A stretch of 64,000 bases of DNA from Lentilitoribacter sp. Alg239-R112 (GTDB lineage: Bacteria; Pseudomonadota; Alphaproteobacteria; Rhizobiales; Rhizobiaceae), in assembly GCF_900537175.1 (NCBI RefSeq), contig NZ_LS999833.1, positions 1,612,001 to 1,676,000 of the forward strand. Direction: 5' to 3'. Made by a program: the position numbers and the translations under genes. Below, piece after piece: positions 26,415 through 35,227 of this stretch. Positions within the stretch are counted from its first letter, which is position 1. Each line of letters starts with the position of its first letter. The notes beneath the pieces are model-generated. The model searched no databases. It worked only from the letters and a program-made list of their open reading frames with translations, and was not told the DNA's origin.

Positions 26415-28331
26415 CTATTTCCCCAATAAACGCGCTCTCAGTTCGCTCATCTCACGTTGTAGGTCATTGCCACTGGTTGTATTTTCAGTAGCAGGCTTGG
26501 CAAAAGTCTTATCTGATGGTGCAGAGGCTGGTGATGCTATTTTGCGTAGCGTATTCGTAGGAGTGGCCGCGTCTTTTCTCTCACCTGCAAGTTTTGCACT
26601 TCTAAATTGCGCATCGGCGGTAGACTTATTCTGTGCATTTGAAAAGCCATCCATATTCGGAAAATCGAGATCATCAGATGCCTTTTTCCCACCCTCTGTA
26701 GACCGCATTTTCTCGACGATGGAACTCAGGTTAAGCGAAGTTACATTGCTTTCACTTAATCCTGTCGCGCACGGCAACTCATTCTTTGGAATACGTTCAA
26801 ACATCATGCGCATAGGAACAGTCACAGCTTCACCAAAAGCGATTGCTTCCCCGTTACCAATAGATGCAAGAAAACTTGTTGTAGAGCTGGACGAGTTCGG
26901 AAGTGCCGAACGAATAATTTCCTGATCTCGATCATTTGCCAATCGCATAGCAAATACGGTTGAACATTGCGAAAGAATTGTCGGATCAAGTTCACCTGGT
27001 CTTTGTGTAATAATACCAAGACTTACGCCGTATTTGCGGCCTTCTTTCGCAATTCGGGAAATAGCCTGACGCGTTGGTAGGAAACCAATACTCGGGTCGG
27101 ATGAGATATATCGGTGTGCCTCTTCACAAACAACCAATATCTTAACGGCCCCCTCACTCCAAAGCGCAATTTCAAACGCTAAACGACAAAGAACCGATGC
27201 CACTGAATCAACAACTTCAGACGGAATACCAGCAAGTTGAAACGTTGTTAGAGGCTTGCCATCCGCGGGTATTCTGAAAATAGTACCGATGGTTTGCATA
27301 ATTGTGTCGCTAATTGTGCTTGAGGAGAACATAAATCCATAGCGCGGATTATTAATAGCAGATTGGATTCGAACCTTTAACGACATTAGATGCGGTTTAT
27401 CACTTTTGCCATCCAACCGACCAATCCTATCGTCTAACAACGAAAGGAGATCTGCAATTCGATACGGAACAGGTGTATCAGCCGTGAAGGATTTATTTTC
27501 TCTCTTCCGGCTGAGGCCACTGCTGCTATCACCTTTAAATGCTCGTTTGGCTTCACCAATGAGGTCACGCAATGCATTCATTTCGTTGGTGACTTTAGGC
27601 TGTCCGCGGAAAATGACCTCTGCAAATTCTTCAAATTTGAAAAGCCAAAACGGTAAGTCCAAAGTATCAGGCCCAATCGCAACAGATATGCCATTAAAAG
27701 CTGAAGCAAATTCATCATGCAGGTCGAGGATAAGGACTCGCAATTTCGGGTCGCTTTGAATAGCCTTGTTAACGAGCAAAGAGAGAGCCGTTGATTTGCC
27801 AACACCAGTGGTTCCAACAAGTGCAAAATGTCGCGATAACATAGACGGAATGCAAATCGTCGCGTCCATATCCTGATTTTGAGATAGTTTTCCAACGACA
27901 ACAGGATGATCAGTTCCAGCATCATAAATGAGTTTCAAATCTTCCGCACGAATATCATGAGCATCGGCACCTAAATGTGGATAACGAGTTATTCCAGTTG
28001 AGAAAGTTGTGCCTGTCTCATGCTGGCGAACTTCTCCGACAAGTTCGGCGGTAATTTGAAGTGTATTAACACCATTAACATCCCAACTTGCATCCGGTGT
28101 TTCCATAGAGCTTACGAGAGCAACAACCCGATTTTGATCAACAACAATGGTGACGAGACGACCAACAGACCAACCAGCAGCAACCGCCACATCATCAGGG
28201 CCAACGGAAGTTGATATCTCGATCTTCGAACCGGTACATGAAACAACATGACCGAGAAGGCGATCCACTGGTTCGGGCGCACGACGTTCTACAGAATGAT
28301 AATCATAAGTGCTGTTTGTTAAGTCAGACAA
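26415..28331 (-). CDS. HerA-like ATP-binding protein (DUF87 helicase family)
   Basis: 638 residues. An N-terminal HAS-barrel-like beta region (about 15-130) is followed by an FtsK/HerA ATPase core with Walker A ALVGTTGVGKSTALS (about 165-180), LRVLILDLHDEF, Walker B ILVVCEEAHRY (about 395) and the arginine-finger region SLGIITQRPGELD. HerA proteins are hexameric DNA translocases, usually paired with the nuclease NurA. No NurA or SIR2-like partner is adjacent. The last 120 residues are low-complexity. The start is TTG 28331, supported by GGGGG five bases upstream. It is convergent with miaA, with 4 bases between the stops. Confidence 0.87.
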   Translation of the reverse strand: MSDLTNSTYDYHSVERRAPEPVDRLLGHVVSCTGSKIEISTSVGPDDVAVAAGWSVGRLVTIVVDQNRVVALVSSMETPDASWDVNGVNTLQITAELVGEVRQHETGTTFSTGITRYPHLGADAHDIRAEDLKLIYDAGTDHPVVVGKLSQNQDMDATICIPSMLSRHFALVGTTGVGKSTALSLLVNKAIQSDPKLRVLILDLHDEFASAFNGISVAIGPDTLDLPFWLFKFEEFAEVIFRGQPKVTNEMNALRDLIGEAKRAFKGDSSSGLSRKRENKSFTADTPVPYRIADLLSLLDDRIGRLDGKSDKPHLMSLKVRIQSAINNPRYGFMFSSSTISDTIMQTIGTIFRIPADGKPLTTFQLAGIPSEVVDSVASVLCRLAFEIALWSEGAVKILVVCEEAHRYISSDPSIGFLPTRQAISRIAKEGRKYGVSLGIITQRPGELDPTILSQCSTVFAMRLANDRDQEIIRSALPNSSSSTTSFLASIGNGEAIAFGEAVTVPMRMMFERIPKNELPCATGLSESNVTSLNLSSIVEKMRSTEGGKKASDDLDFPNMDGFSNAQNKSTADAQFRSAKLAGERKDAATPTNTLRKIASPASAPSDKTFAKPATENTTSGNDLQREMSELRARLLGK

Positions 28332-28466
28332 GTTCGCCCCCGAACAAATGAAAAAGGTAATATGTTCAGTCTAACCAATGAACGTTAAAAAAAAATGTAG
28401 GCAAAGGGTCTAAATCATAACAAGATACTCACCTTCTCTTCTATACGACGACGCTTGAATTATTCG

Positions 28467-28495
28467 TTGACGCATTATTCAAATAAGGCTAAAAG
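28467..28495 (+). promoter_or_regulatory. Probable promoter of the ilvIH leader
   Basis: A perfect -35 TTGACG (28467-28472), a 17-base spacer and a -10-like TAAAAG (28490-28495). Transcription would begin about seven bases later, at or next to the leader ATG (28502), making the leader peptide leaderless or nearly so. Confidence 0.5.
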
Positions 28496-28501
28496 TTAGC
28501 T

Positions 28502-28558
28502 ATGAAACAAAAAATTGAAATTCTGGTGGTGGGAAAGCGTATGGGCAAGATGGTGTAA
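28502..28558 (+). CDS. ilvIH leader peptide (attenuation), 18 residues
   Basis: The frame reads MKQKIEILVVGKRMGKMV then TAA. The cluster I-E-I-L-V-V puts codons for all three branched-chain amino acids, the end products of the operon, in a row at codons 5-10. The stop codon lies in the loop/right arm of a 7-bp hairpin (28548-28564), and an intrinsic terminator follows before ilvI. This is the classical arrangement of a ribosome-stalling attenuator leader, as known for ilv operons of enterics and for Caulobacter ilvBN. There is no ribosome site, which fits translation from a transcript starting at the AUG. Confidence 0.75.
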   Translation: MKQKIEILVVGKRMGKMV

Positions 28559-28564
28559 CCATCT
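28548..28564 (+). promoter_or_regulatory. Leader pause hairpin of the ilvIH attenuator
   Basis: AGATGGT and ACCATCT pair perfectly over 7 bp with a 3-base loop across the leader stop codon. A second, enclosing pairing of 28537-28545 (GCGTATGGG) with 28576-28584 (CCCATGCGC) has nine pairs including one G-U. These are candidate pause or alternative structures; the exact antiterminator is not resolved. Confidence 0.55.
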
Positions 28565-28590
28565 GGCGAAAGCATCCCATGCGCGATACG

Positions 28591-28615
28591 AAGGCTCCTA
28601 AAGGAGCCTTTTTTT
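28591..28615 (+). terminator. Attenuator terminator upstream of ilvI
   Basis: An 8-bp perfect stem AAGGCTCC/GGAGCCTT with a TAAA loop is followed by five more T. It stands 33 bases after the leader-peptide stop and 44 bases before the ilvI start, so it would stop transcription before the operon. Confidence 0.9.
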
Positions 28616-28658
28616 ATGCCATCAAAATTGACTTAATAGAGTAAAAGAAGACAAAAAA

Positions 28659-30458
28659 ATGACTGGAACTGACAACGAATTGTCCGAGGATGCAAACCAT
28701 ATGACCGGTGCCGAAATGGTACTTAAAGCGCTGGAAGAAAATGGTATCGAGCATATTTTTGGCTACCCGGGCGGTGCAGTATTGCCAATCTATGATGAAA
28801 TTCATCAGCAAGATGCGGTTCAACATATTCTCGTTCGTCATGAGCAAGGCGCTGGCCATATGGCTGAAGGCTATGCTCGCTCAACCGGAAAAACGGGGGT
28901 CTGCCTTGCAACCTCTGGTCCAGGCGCCACTAACGTTGTGACCGCGCTTCAGGACGCCTTGATGGATTCTATCCCAATGGTTTGCATCACTGGTCAGGTG
29001 CCAACCAACTTGATCGGATCTGATGCTTTCCAAGAATGTGATACAGTTGGCATTACGCGCCCATGCACAAAGCACAACTGGTTGGTTAAAGATGTAAACG
29101 ACCTGGCTAAGACCTTGCACGAGGCATTTCATATTGCAAGCAGTGGTCGCCCCGGTCCAGTTGTTGTTGATATTCCAAAGGATGTTCAGTTTGCCACTGG
29201 AACATATGTACCAAAAGCAAAAATGGCCAGTCGAAAAAGCTATAAACATGCAACATCTGGTGATATGAACCAGATTAAGAAAGCTATTGAATTATTGAAA
29301 GGTGCCAAACGCCCAGTCATCTATTCAGGTGGCGGCGTCGTGAATTCTGGTCCGGAAGCGTCAAAATTACTTAGAGATTTGGTATCTTTAACATCGGCGC
29401 CAATTACATCAACGTTGATGGGTTTAGGTTGCTACCCGGCCTCTGGTGAAGCCTGGCTTGGTATGCTTGGCATGCACGGCACTTATGAAGCCAATATGGC
29501 CATGCATGATTGCGATGTTATGCTGTGTGTTGGGGCTCGATTTGATGATCGTATAACAGGCCGCCTTGATGCATTCTCACCCAATTCAACAAAGATTCAT
29601 ATTGATATAGATCCATCTTCAATCAATAAAAATGTATATGTGGACGTCCCTATTATTGGAGATGTGGTGCCTGTACTTGAAGACATGGTCCGTATTTGGC
29701 GCGCAGAAGCAGCCTCACTGGAAAAAAGCAGGTTGGCTAAATGGCATGCGCAAATTGATACATGGCGGGCGCGTAATTCGCTCGCATATGCGGACAATAA
29801 AGATGTGATTATGCCGCAATATGCCGTTCAACGTTTGTACGAGTTAACCAAGGACAAGGACACATATATCACCACCGAAGTCGGTCAACATCAGATGTGG
29901 GCAGCACAATTCTACGGTTTTGAGGAGCCAAATCGTTGGATGACATCAGGTGGCCTCGGTACGATGGGTTATGGCTTTCCAGCAGCCATAGGTGTACAAG
30001 CGGCCCATCCTGATAGTTTGGTAATCGATATTGCAGGCGATGCATCCATACAGATGTGCATCCAGGAAATGTCGTGTGCAGTTCAGCACAATTTACCCGT
30101 TAAAATATTTATTTTGAACAACAATTACATGGGTATGGTTCGCCAGTGGCAACAACTATTACACGGGAATCGTCTATCAAATTCTTACACAGAATCCATG
30201 CCTGACTTTGTCAAACTAGCAGAAGCTTATGGTGGTGTGGGGATACGCTGCTCTAAGCCAGCAGATCTTGATGGAGCCATTAATGAGATGATTTCAATTG
30301 ACAAACCAGTTATCTTTGACTGCAACGTGGCAACTCTTGCCAATTGTTTCCCAATGATCCCGTCTGGCAAAGCACATAACGAAATGTTGTTACCGGACGA
30401 GGCCACTGATGAAGCTGTTGCCAATGCAATTGATGCCACTGGTCGTGGACTGGTATAA
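28659..30458 (+). CDS. ilvI: Acetolactate synthase, large (catalytic) subunit
   Basis: 599 residues. A ThDP- and FAD-dependent enzyme that makes 2-acetolactate or 2-aceto-2-hydroxybutyrate, the first common step of branched-chain synthesis. The N-terminal ThDP-PYR domain shows IFGYPGGAVLPIYDEI with the catalytic Glu in VRHEQGAGHMAEGYAR. The central FAD/DHAP-like domain includes MHGTYEAN and CVGARFDDRITG. The C-terminal ThDP-binding motif GDASIQMC...NNNYMGMVRQWQ binds Mg2+ and diphosphate. It is the first gene after the attenuator, and ilvH follows 12 bases after its stop. Confidence 0.97.
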   Translation: MTGTDNELSEDANHMTGAEMVLKALEENGIEHIFGYPGGAVLPIYDEIHQQDAVQHILVRHEQGAGHMAEGYARSTGKTGVCLATSGPGATNVVTALQDALMDSIPMVCITGQVPTNLIGSDAFQECDTVGITRPCTKHNWLVKDVNDLAKTLHEAFHIASSGRPGPVVVDIPKDVQFATGTYVPKAKMASRKSYKHATSGDMNQIKKAIELLKGAKRPVIYSGGGVVNSGPEASKLLRDLVSLTSAPITSTLMGLGCYPASGEAWLGMLGMHGTYEANMAMHDCDVMLCVGARFDDRITGRLDAFSPNSTKIHIDIDPSSINKNVYVDVPIIGDVVPVLEDMVRIWRAEAASLEKSRLAKWHAQIDTWRARNSLAYADNKDVIMPQYAVQRLYELTKDKDTYITTEVGQHQMWAAQFYGFEEPNRWMTSGGLGTMGYGFPAAIGVQAAHPDSLVIDIAGDASIQMCIQEMSCAVQHNLPVKIFILNNNYMGMVRQWQQLLHGNRLSNSYTESMPDFVKLAEAYGGVGIRCSKPADLDGAINEMISIDKPVIFDCNVATLANCFPMIPSGKAHNEMLLPDEATDEAVANAIDATGRGLV

Positions 30459-30470
30459 GGAGGAGCTATT

Positions 30471-31064
30471 ATGAACGCACAAGAAAAGCCAACAGGCTCA
30501 GCCTATTTTCACCAAGTTGTTGAGCATGAGATCGTCACACGCACACTTTCTGTTGTCGTGGATAATGAACCGGGCGTATTAGCACGCGTTATCGGCCTAT
30601 TCTCTGGCCGTGGCTACAACATTGAAAGCCTCACCGTTTCTGAGACCCAACACCAACGCCATCTGTCTCGCATCACGATTGTTACGCGTGGAACGGAACA
30701 CGTGCTGGAGCAGATTAAAGCACAGCTAGAGCGAATTATTCCTGTTCACCGCGTGATTGATCTGGATGAAACTGCAGCCAAACTAGGCTTTGAAAAACCC
30801 ATCGAACGGGAACTTGCGTTGGTTAAAGTCAAAGGTAAGGGTGAAGCCCGGTCCGAAGCATTACGGATTGCCGATGCTTTTAAAGCAGAAGTTGTTGATG
30901 CGAATACTGAGCATTTTATTTTTGAAATCACAGGACGCGTTTCTAAAGTCGAGCAGTTTATCCAAATTATGCGACACCTTGGTGCTATTGAGATTTGCAG
31001 AACTGGTATCACAGCGATGAATAGAGGTTCCGAAGGCATCTGGGGCAGCGAGCAACCAAGTTAA
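30471..31064 (+). CDS. ilvH: Acetolactate synthase, small (regulatory) subunit
   Basis: 197 residues. It binds valine and gives feedback control to the catalytic subunit. An N-terminal ACT domain (about 22-95) begins RTLSVVVDNEPGVLARVIGLFSGRGYNIESL, of which the GVLARV and GYNIESL blocks are the valine-site signature. A C-terminal ALS-ss domain contains RELALVKVKG and FEITGRVSKVEQFI. A strong AGGAGG ribosome site precedes the ATG, and it is co-transcribed with ilvI. Confidence 0.96.
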   Translation: MNAQEKPTGSAYFHQVVEHEIVTRTLSVVVDNEPGVLARVIGLFSGRGYNIESLTVSETQHQRHLSRITIVTRGTEHVLEQIKAQLERIIPVHRVIDLDETAAKLGFEKPIERELALVKVKGKGEARSEALRIADAFKAEVVDANTEHFIFEITGRVSKVEQFIQIMRHLGAIEICRTGITAMNRGSEGIWGSEQPS

Positions 31065-31117
31065 TGTTCGACTAGGATTAAAATCTTATTGCTAAATCGT
31101 GCGAATCCTGTAACGGA

Positions 31118-32251
31118 ATGGCAATGGATTTTTCACCTCAACAAGATGAAGCTCTTAAAGCCGTTGCAAAATGGCTTAAAGAAGGTTCAACCCCAATTTT
31201 TCGCCTGTTCGGCTATGCAGGAACGGGGAAAACAACGCTGGCACGGCACTTTGCGGAACATGTAGATGGCGATGTTTTGTTTGCCGCCTTTACAGGAAAA
31301 GCAGCTCAGGTATTGCGTTCGCGCGGTGCCTCAAATGCCAATACTATTCACTCCCTCATCTATCGCCCGCGAGGTGAAGAAGAGGTAGAAGACGAAACGA
31401 CCGGTAAAACGACAATCGCTCCTATGTTCTCCGTCAATCGGCAAAGTCCTGTTGCAAAAGCAGCGCTTATTGTCATTGACGAGTGCTCAATGGTAGATGA
31501 AGAACTGGGTCGCGATCTGTTAAGTTTTGGGACTCCCATTCTCGTTTTAGGTGACCCGGGCCAACTGCCGCCGATATCAGGTGGAGGCTATTTCACCGAG
31601 CATGAACCAGATTTTCTCTTAACGGAAATTCATCGTCAGGCGCGAGATAATCCAATCATAGATCTAGCAATGCAAGTTCGTGAGGGACGTGACCTAGCTT
31701 ATGGCGATTATGGCACGACGCAAATCATCTCCAAACAGGATGTTAATCAGGATCTTGTGTTAGATGCCGATCAGGTTTTGGTAGGAACCAACAAGACAAG
31801 AAAACGGTACAATCAACGTCTGAGGATTCTCAAGGGTTTTGACAGGCCTCATCCTCAAAGCGGAGATAAACTTGTTTGCTTGAGAAATGACCCAAGCAAA
31901 GGACTGCTTAACGGTTCGCTATGGCAAGTCATGACATCATCAAAAGAGACCACAAAACCAGGGATAAATCTTCTACTCCGACCAGAAGATGATGATATGG
32001 GGCGTGGTTCTGCAAAGGTCCGCCTTCTAAAAGCCGCCTTTGAAGAGCATGATACTGAAATTCCTTGGTCAACAAAAAAACGGTTCGATGATTTTGATTT
32101 CGGATATGCATTAACCGTACACAAAGCCCAAGGATCGCAGTGGAACAATGTTGTATTGTTTGATGAAAGCTGGGCTTTTAGAGATACTTCAGTGCACTGG
32201 TTATATACAGCAATCACACGTGCAGTGGAAAAATTGACCATTGTTCGATAG
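31118..32251 (+). CDS. RecD-like SF1 ATP-dependent DNA helicase
   Basis: 377 residues, much shorter than RecD or RecD2. Superfamily 1B motifs are present in order: Walker A LFGYAGTGKTTLARHF (motif I), Walker B VIDECSMVDEEL (II), VLGDPGQLPPISGGG (III), LTEIHRQA (IV-like), and the C-terminal UvrD_C_2 block GYALTVHKAQGSQWNNVVLFDESWAF with TAITRAVEKL (V/VI). It lacks RecB/RecC partners and an N-terminal accessory domain, and resembles the compact Dda-like phage and bacterial helicases. Its role in DNA repair or conjugation is not determined. It starts 53 bases after ilvH. Confidence 0.87.
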   Translation: MAMDFSPQQDEALKAVAKWLKEGSTPIFRLFGYAGTGKTTLARHFAEHVDGDVLFAAFTGKAAQVLRSRGASNANTIHSLIYRPRGEEEVEDETTGKTTIAPMFSVNRQSPVAKAALIVIDECSMVDEELGRDLLSFGTPILVLGDPGQLPPISGGGYFTEHEPDFLLTEIHRQARDNPIIDLAMQVREGRDLAYGDYGTTQIISKQDVNQDLVLDADQVLVGTNKTRKRYNQRLRILKGFDRPHPQSGDKLVCLRNDPSKGLLNGSLWQVMTSSKETTKPGINLLLRPEDDDMGRGSAKVRLLKAAFEEHDTEIPWSTKKRFDDFDFGYALTVHKAQGSQWNNVVLFDESWAFRDTSVHWLYTAITRAVEKLTIVR

Positions 32252-32278
32252 AATAATCAGAGCGCTGGAGGTTACCCA

Positions 32279-33019
32279 ATGAATAAATTCAGAATTGCAT
32301 CACTGTCACTTGTACTTTTACTATTTAAATTAAACCATGTAATTGCCGGCGATTTCGCAGAGTTTCACTCATTAGGGTTTTCTGCTGACGGAAAGGTCTA
32401 TGCATTTGAACAGTTTGGCATCATGGACGGCTCCGGTTTCCCCTACGCAGATCGATTTCTTATTAATGTTGAAAGCGATACCTATGTGAAAGGCACTCCC
32501 TTCCGAGTGCGCATTGAAGATGAGGAAGCAGGCGTTTTGCAAGCTCGCAAATTGGTTGCTGAAAAGAGCGATGTAAAAATGAAAGCCTTGGGTATTGGGA
32601 CCAAGCCGGGTCGCTTAGTTGCGTTCAACCCCTCAACGGAAGTTGTCAATGATAGCAAAAGCATCACTTACTTCCCAAATCAGTATAAAGTTAATCTGGG
32701 CGAGCCAATCACAATATCATTAGAAACATTTGAAGCTCAATTACCATCTGGTCATGATTGTCAAAACTATGGTGGTCTAGACATCAATATTTTCAGGCTC
32801 AAGTTACGCCCCTCACCCGACGAAGCATCCGAAACAATTTATGAAGATAAAAGCCTGCCCAAAAGCAGGCGGTGTCCACAAGATTATAATATCGGAGGCG
32901 TCGTGACACTAGACGAATTTGGCGAACCGGCAGTGCATGTTTTTCTTGTCCTTTATGAGAGTTTTGGGTTTGAAGGTCCCGACGGACGATGGATTGCCAT
33001 TCCTAAGGTCATGAACTAG
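32279..33019 (+). CDS. DUF2259 family secreted protein
   Basis: 246 residues. An N-terminal signal peptide (IASLSLVLLLFKLNHVIA then GD) implies export to the periplasm. The mature part matches DUF2259, including GDFAEFHSLGFSADGKVYAFEQFG and YNIGGVVTLDEFGEPAVHVFLVLYESFGFEGPDGRWIAIP as start and end regions (about 24-47 and 205-244). The family is found mostly in rhizobia, with no known function. GGAGG precedes the ATG closely. It starts 27 bases after the helicase gene and is followed by a PAP2 phosphatase gene, so co-transcription is possible. Confidence 0.85.
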   Translation: MNKFRIASLSLVLLLFKLNHVIAGDFAEFHSLGFSADGKVYAFEQFGIMDGSGFPYADRFLINVESDTYVKGTPFRVRIEDEEAGVLQARKLVAEKSDVKMKALGIGTKPGRLVAFNPSTEVVNDSKSITYFPNQYKVNLGEPITISLETFEAQLPSGHDCQNYGGLDINIFRLKLRPSPDEASETIYEDKSLPKSRRCPQDYNIGGVVTLDEFGEPAVHVFLVLYESFGFEGPDGRWIAIPKVMN

Positions 33020-33053
33020 AACAAAACTAGTTCTAACTCATTAGAAAACGTGC

Positions 33054-33827
33054 ATGACCGATCACCCAAATTATTACGCGATCACAATGATATTCGTTAT
33101 TGCGATGACTATCGCTGTGTCTGTCGTTTTCTTAATCTATCCGCAATTAGACATTTATCTGGCAAGTTTTTTCGCTGATGGCAAGAATGGGTTCCCGTTA
33201 AATCAAAGCCAATTCCTCGTTGCTCTCCGCTTTTTGTATAATGTTGAAATTACAGTCCTGTGCGTCACGGCAGTGTCGATGTCACTATATACGCGCCAAA
33301 ATCGGGATATTACTAAAACTCCTCATCAATTTTGGGACTTAATAATCGCAAGCTTTATCGCGGGTCCCCTTGTGCTTGTTAATATGATCTTGAAAAGCTA
33401 CTGGGGCCGCCCACGGCCTGCACATATCGCCGAGTTCGGCGGAACATCAGATTTTGTCCCGCCTTATTATATCTCTGACCAGTGCCAATCAAATTGCTCA
33501 TTTGTATCTGGCGAAGGTAGCGCTATCGCCACATCCGGCATTTTACTTGGCATCATCGCTTGGACAGCACTTCCTCACAAAAGAAAGTTGATTATCACGC
33601 TTATTACAATGCTAAGTGCCTTAGGCATTGGGCTTAGATTTGTCAAAGGTCGACATTTTATGAGCGACTCCCTTTTGGCCGCACTTTTTAGCGCTATTGT
33701 AATCCTGCTGATCTATAAAATATTCAAAATCTCAAATATTCGGGATAAAATCACTCTGGAAAACATCACCCATGACTTCGGTCTCATTGCAACAAGTCTT
33801 CGTTTAAAGCAAAATAGGCGAAAATAG
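33054..33827 (+). CDS. PAP2 family membrane phosphatase
   Basis: 257 residues with about six membrane segments. PAP2 motif C1 is KSYWGRPRP (K-x6-RP). Motif C2, normally PSGH, reads CSFVSGEGS, with Glu in place of His. Motif C3 reads LRFVKGRHFMSD (R-x5-H-x3-D). Relatives include lipid phosphatases such as lipid A phosphatases and undecaprenyl-diphosphatase; the SGE form occurs in an LpxE-like branch, so a lipid-phosphate substrate at the inner membrane is likely but not certain. It lies 34 bases after the DUF2259 gene. Confidence 0.85.
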   Translation: MTDHPNYYAITMIFVIAMTIAVSVVFLIYPQLDIYLASFFADGKNGFPLNQSQFLVALRFLYNVEITVLCVTAVSMSLYTRQNRDITKTPHQFWDLIIASFIAGPLVLVNMILKSYWGRPRPAHIAEFGGTSDFVPPYYISDQCQSNCSFVSGEGSAIATSGILLGIIAWTALPHKRKLIITLITMLSALGIGLRFVKGRHFMSDSLLAALFSAIVILLIYKIFKISNIRDKITLENITHDFGLIATSLRLKQNRRK

Positions 33828-33901
33828 CGACAATTTGAACCTATCTACACCTTGCATCAGCTTAGAGTCTCGATCATCTTCAACCGTCAGAGGAACCTAT
33901 T

Positions 33902-35170
33902 TTGACTATGCAAAATCCAGATGTTGAAACTTTGTGGGCATATCACGACGATCGGCAGGCTGCTATCGATGAAGTCCATGCGCGTCCTGCAATGGAAATT
34001 ATCGCTCCCGCGATTGTATTGCACATCGCATTTACATGCGAAAGTGACACGATTTCAGAACTTTTCACACAAGTTAGCGGTAAAACATCAGCAGAAATTC
34101 GTCGCCACGTCATCAATAAAAACGGAAACATAGACACCAAAATAGAACGCCATACCGAGTTTACCAGTTGTACTTTTGTTGCAAGCAATAACAGTGATGG
34201 CGCAGAACTCATTGAGGCATATAGATCTCTACTCATCAGAAAAAACGTTAAAGTGCTATCAAAGTGTCAGATATCAATTGTCACAACTGCAAAAGAGCTG
34301 GCTAAGAAAAGTGATTTTGGTAAGCGCTTTTATGGCGGGACCATGCGCGGAGAGCTACAAGTCCACTCAACGCTGGAAACCGACGATCAGAGCACGATAA
34401 ATTATACCGTTATGTCCGAGAAAAGTGGCCCTAACGAACTTGGGCGTCGAATTCAGCGCATATATGAACTGGAAACCTATCGTATCATGGCCCTTATTGG
34501 GCTGCCGCTTGCACGACGTCAATCGTCTCGCCTGACCAAACTTGAAGACCAACTCAATCAGATTACATCAAAACTTGAGGCAGCAAGCAGCGATGAAGAT
34601 GTCTCTGACGAAGATCTGTTTAAGGAACTATCTATCTTATCTGGAAAATTGGATAATTTGCGATCTGAGACGCGATTTCGTTTTTCTGCGAGCAATGCCT
34701 ATTTTGATATCGTCGATGCTAGAATAAAAACCCTTGTCGAGCAGGAACGTGGGGACCTCCAAACGATATCCGGTTTTTTAAAATCAAGGCTTGAACCCGC
34801 TCGAGCGACGATCAAGAGCGTTGAGGGTCGTCAAAAAACTCTGACGGAAGATATAAGTCGAGCACTTGCCCTACTGCGAACACGCATAGATATTAAGATG
34901 AATCATGGCAATCAAGCGTTACTGAAATCGCTAGATGGGCGATATAAACAACAATTGCTCATCTCCCAAGCCGTTGAAGGCTTGTCGACGATTGCAATCA
35001 CCTATTATGCTATCGGGTTGTTATCTTATTTTCTCAAGGCTTTCGATAAAGCAGGTCACCTACCGGTGTCATACACGCTTATATTAGCCGCTGCAGTACC
35101 TGTAATTATGTTCACCGTTTGGTATTCTGTTCGAAGACTGCGATTAAAGCTGCATGGAAGCGAAGATTAG
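33902..35170 (+). CDS. DUF3422 family membrane protein
   Basis: 422 residues. It begins with the family signature (DDRQAAIDEVHARPAMEIIAP), followed by a soluble domain and a long charged helical part (about 215-340, with ESRE/KLED-like heptads). Two transmembrane segments sit near the C-terminus (about 355-378 and 386-408), ending in a short basic tail. This is the DUF3422 architecture. Function is unknown; a membrane-anchored coiled-coil sensor or scaffold is one reading. TTG 33902 has the better spacing from GAGGA (7 bases), and ATG 33908 is the alternative start. Confidence 0.85.
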   Translation: MTMQNPDVETLWAYHDDRQAAIDEVHARPAMEIIAPAIVLHIAFTCESDTISELFTQVSGKTSAEIRRHVINKNGNIDTKIERHTEFTSCTFVASNNSDGAELIEAYRSLLIRKNVKVLSKCQISIVTTAKELAKKSDFGKRFYGGTMRGELQVHSTLETDDQSTINYTVMSEKSGPNELGRRIQRIYELETYRIMALIGLPLARRQSSRLTKLEDQLNQITSKLEAASSDEDVSDEDLFKELSILSGKLDNLRSETRFRFSASNAYFDIVDARIKTLVEQERGDLQTISGFLKSRLEPARATIKSVEGRQKTLTEDISRALALLRTRIDIKMNHGNQALLKSLDGRYKQQLLISQAVEGLSTIAITYYAIGLLSYFLKAFDKAGHLPVSYTLILAAAVPVIMFTVWYSVRRLRLKLHGSED

Positions 35171-35227
35171 GCATCATATCTCTCGCCGCCCCTAGCAATT
35201 TGGGCTCGAATCACTAAATTAGTAGGG

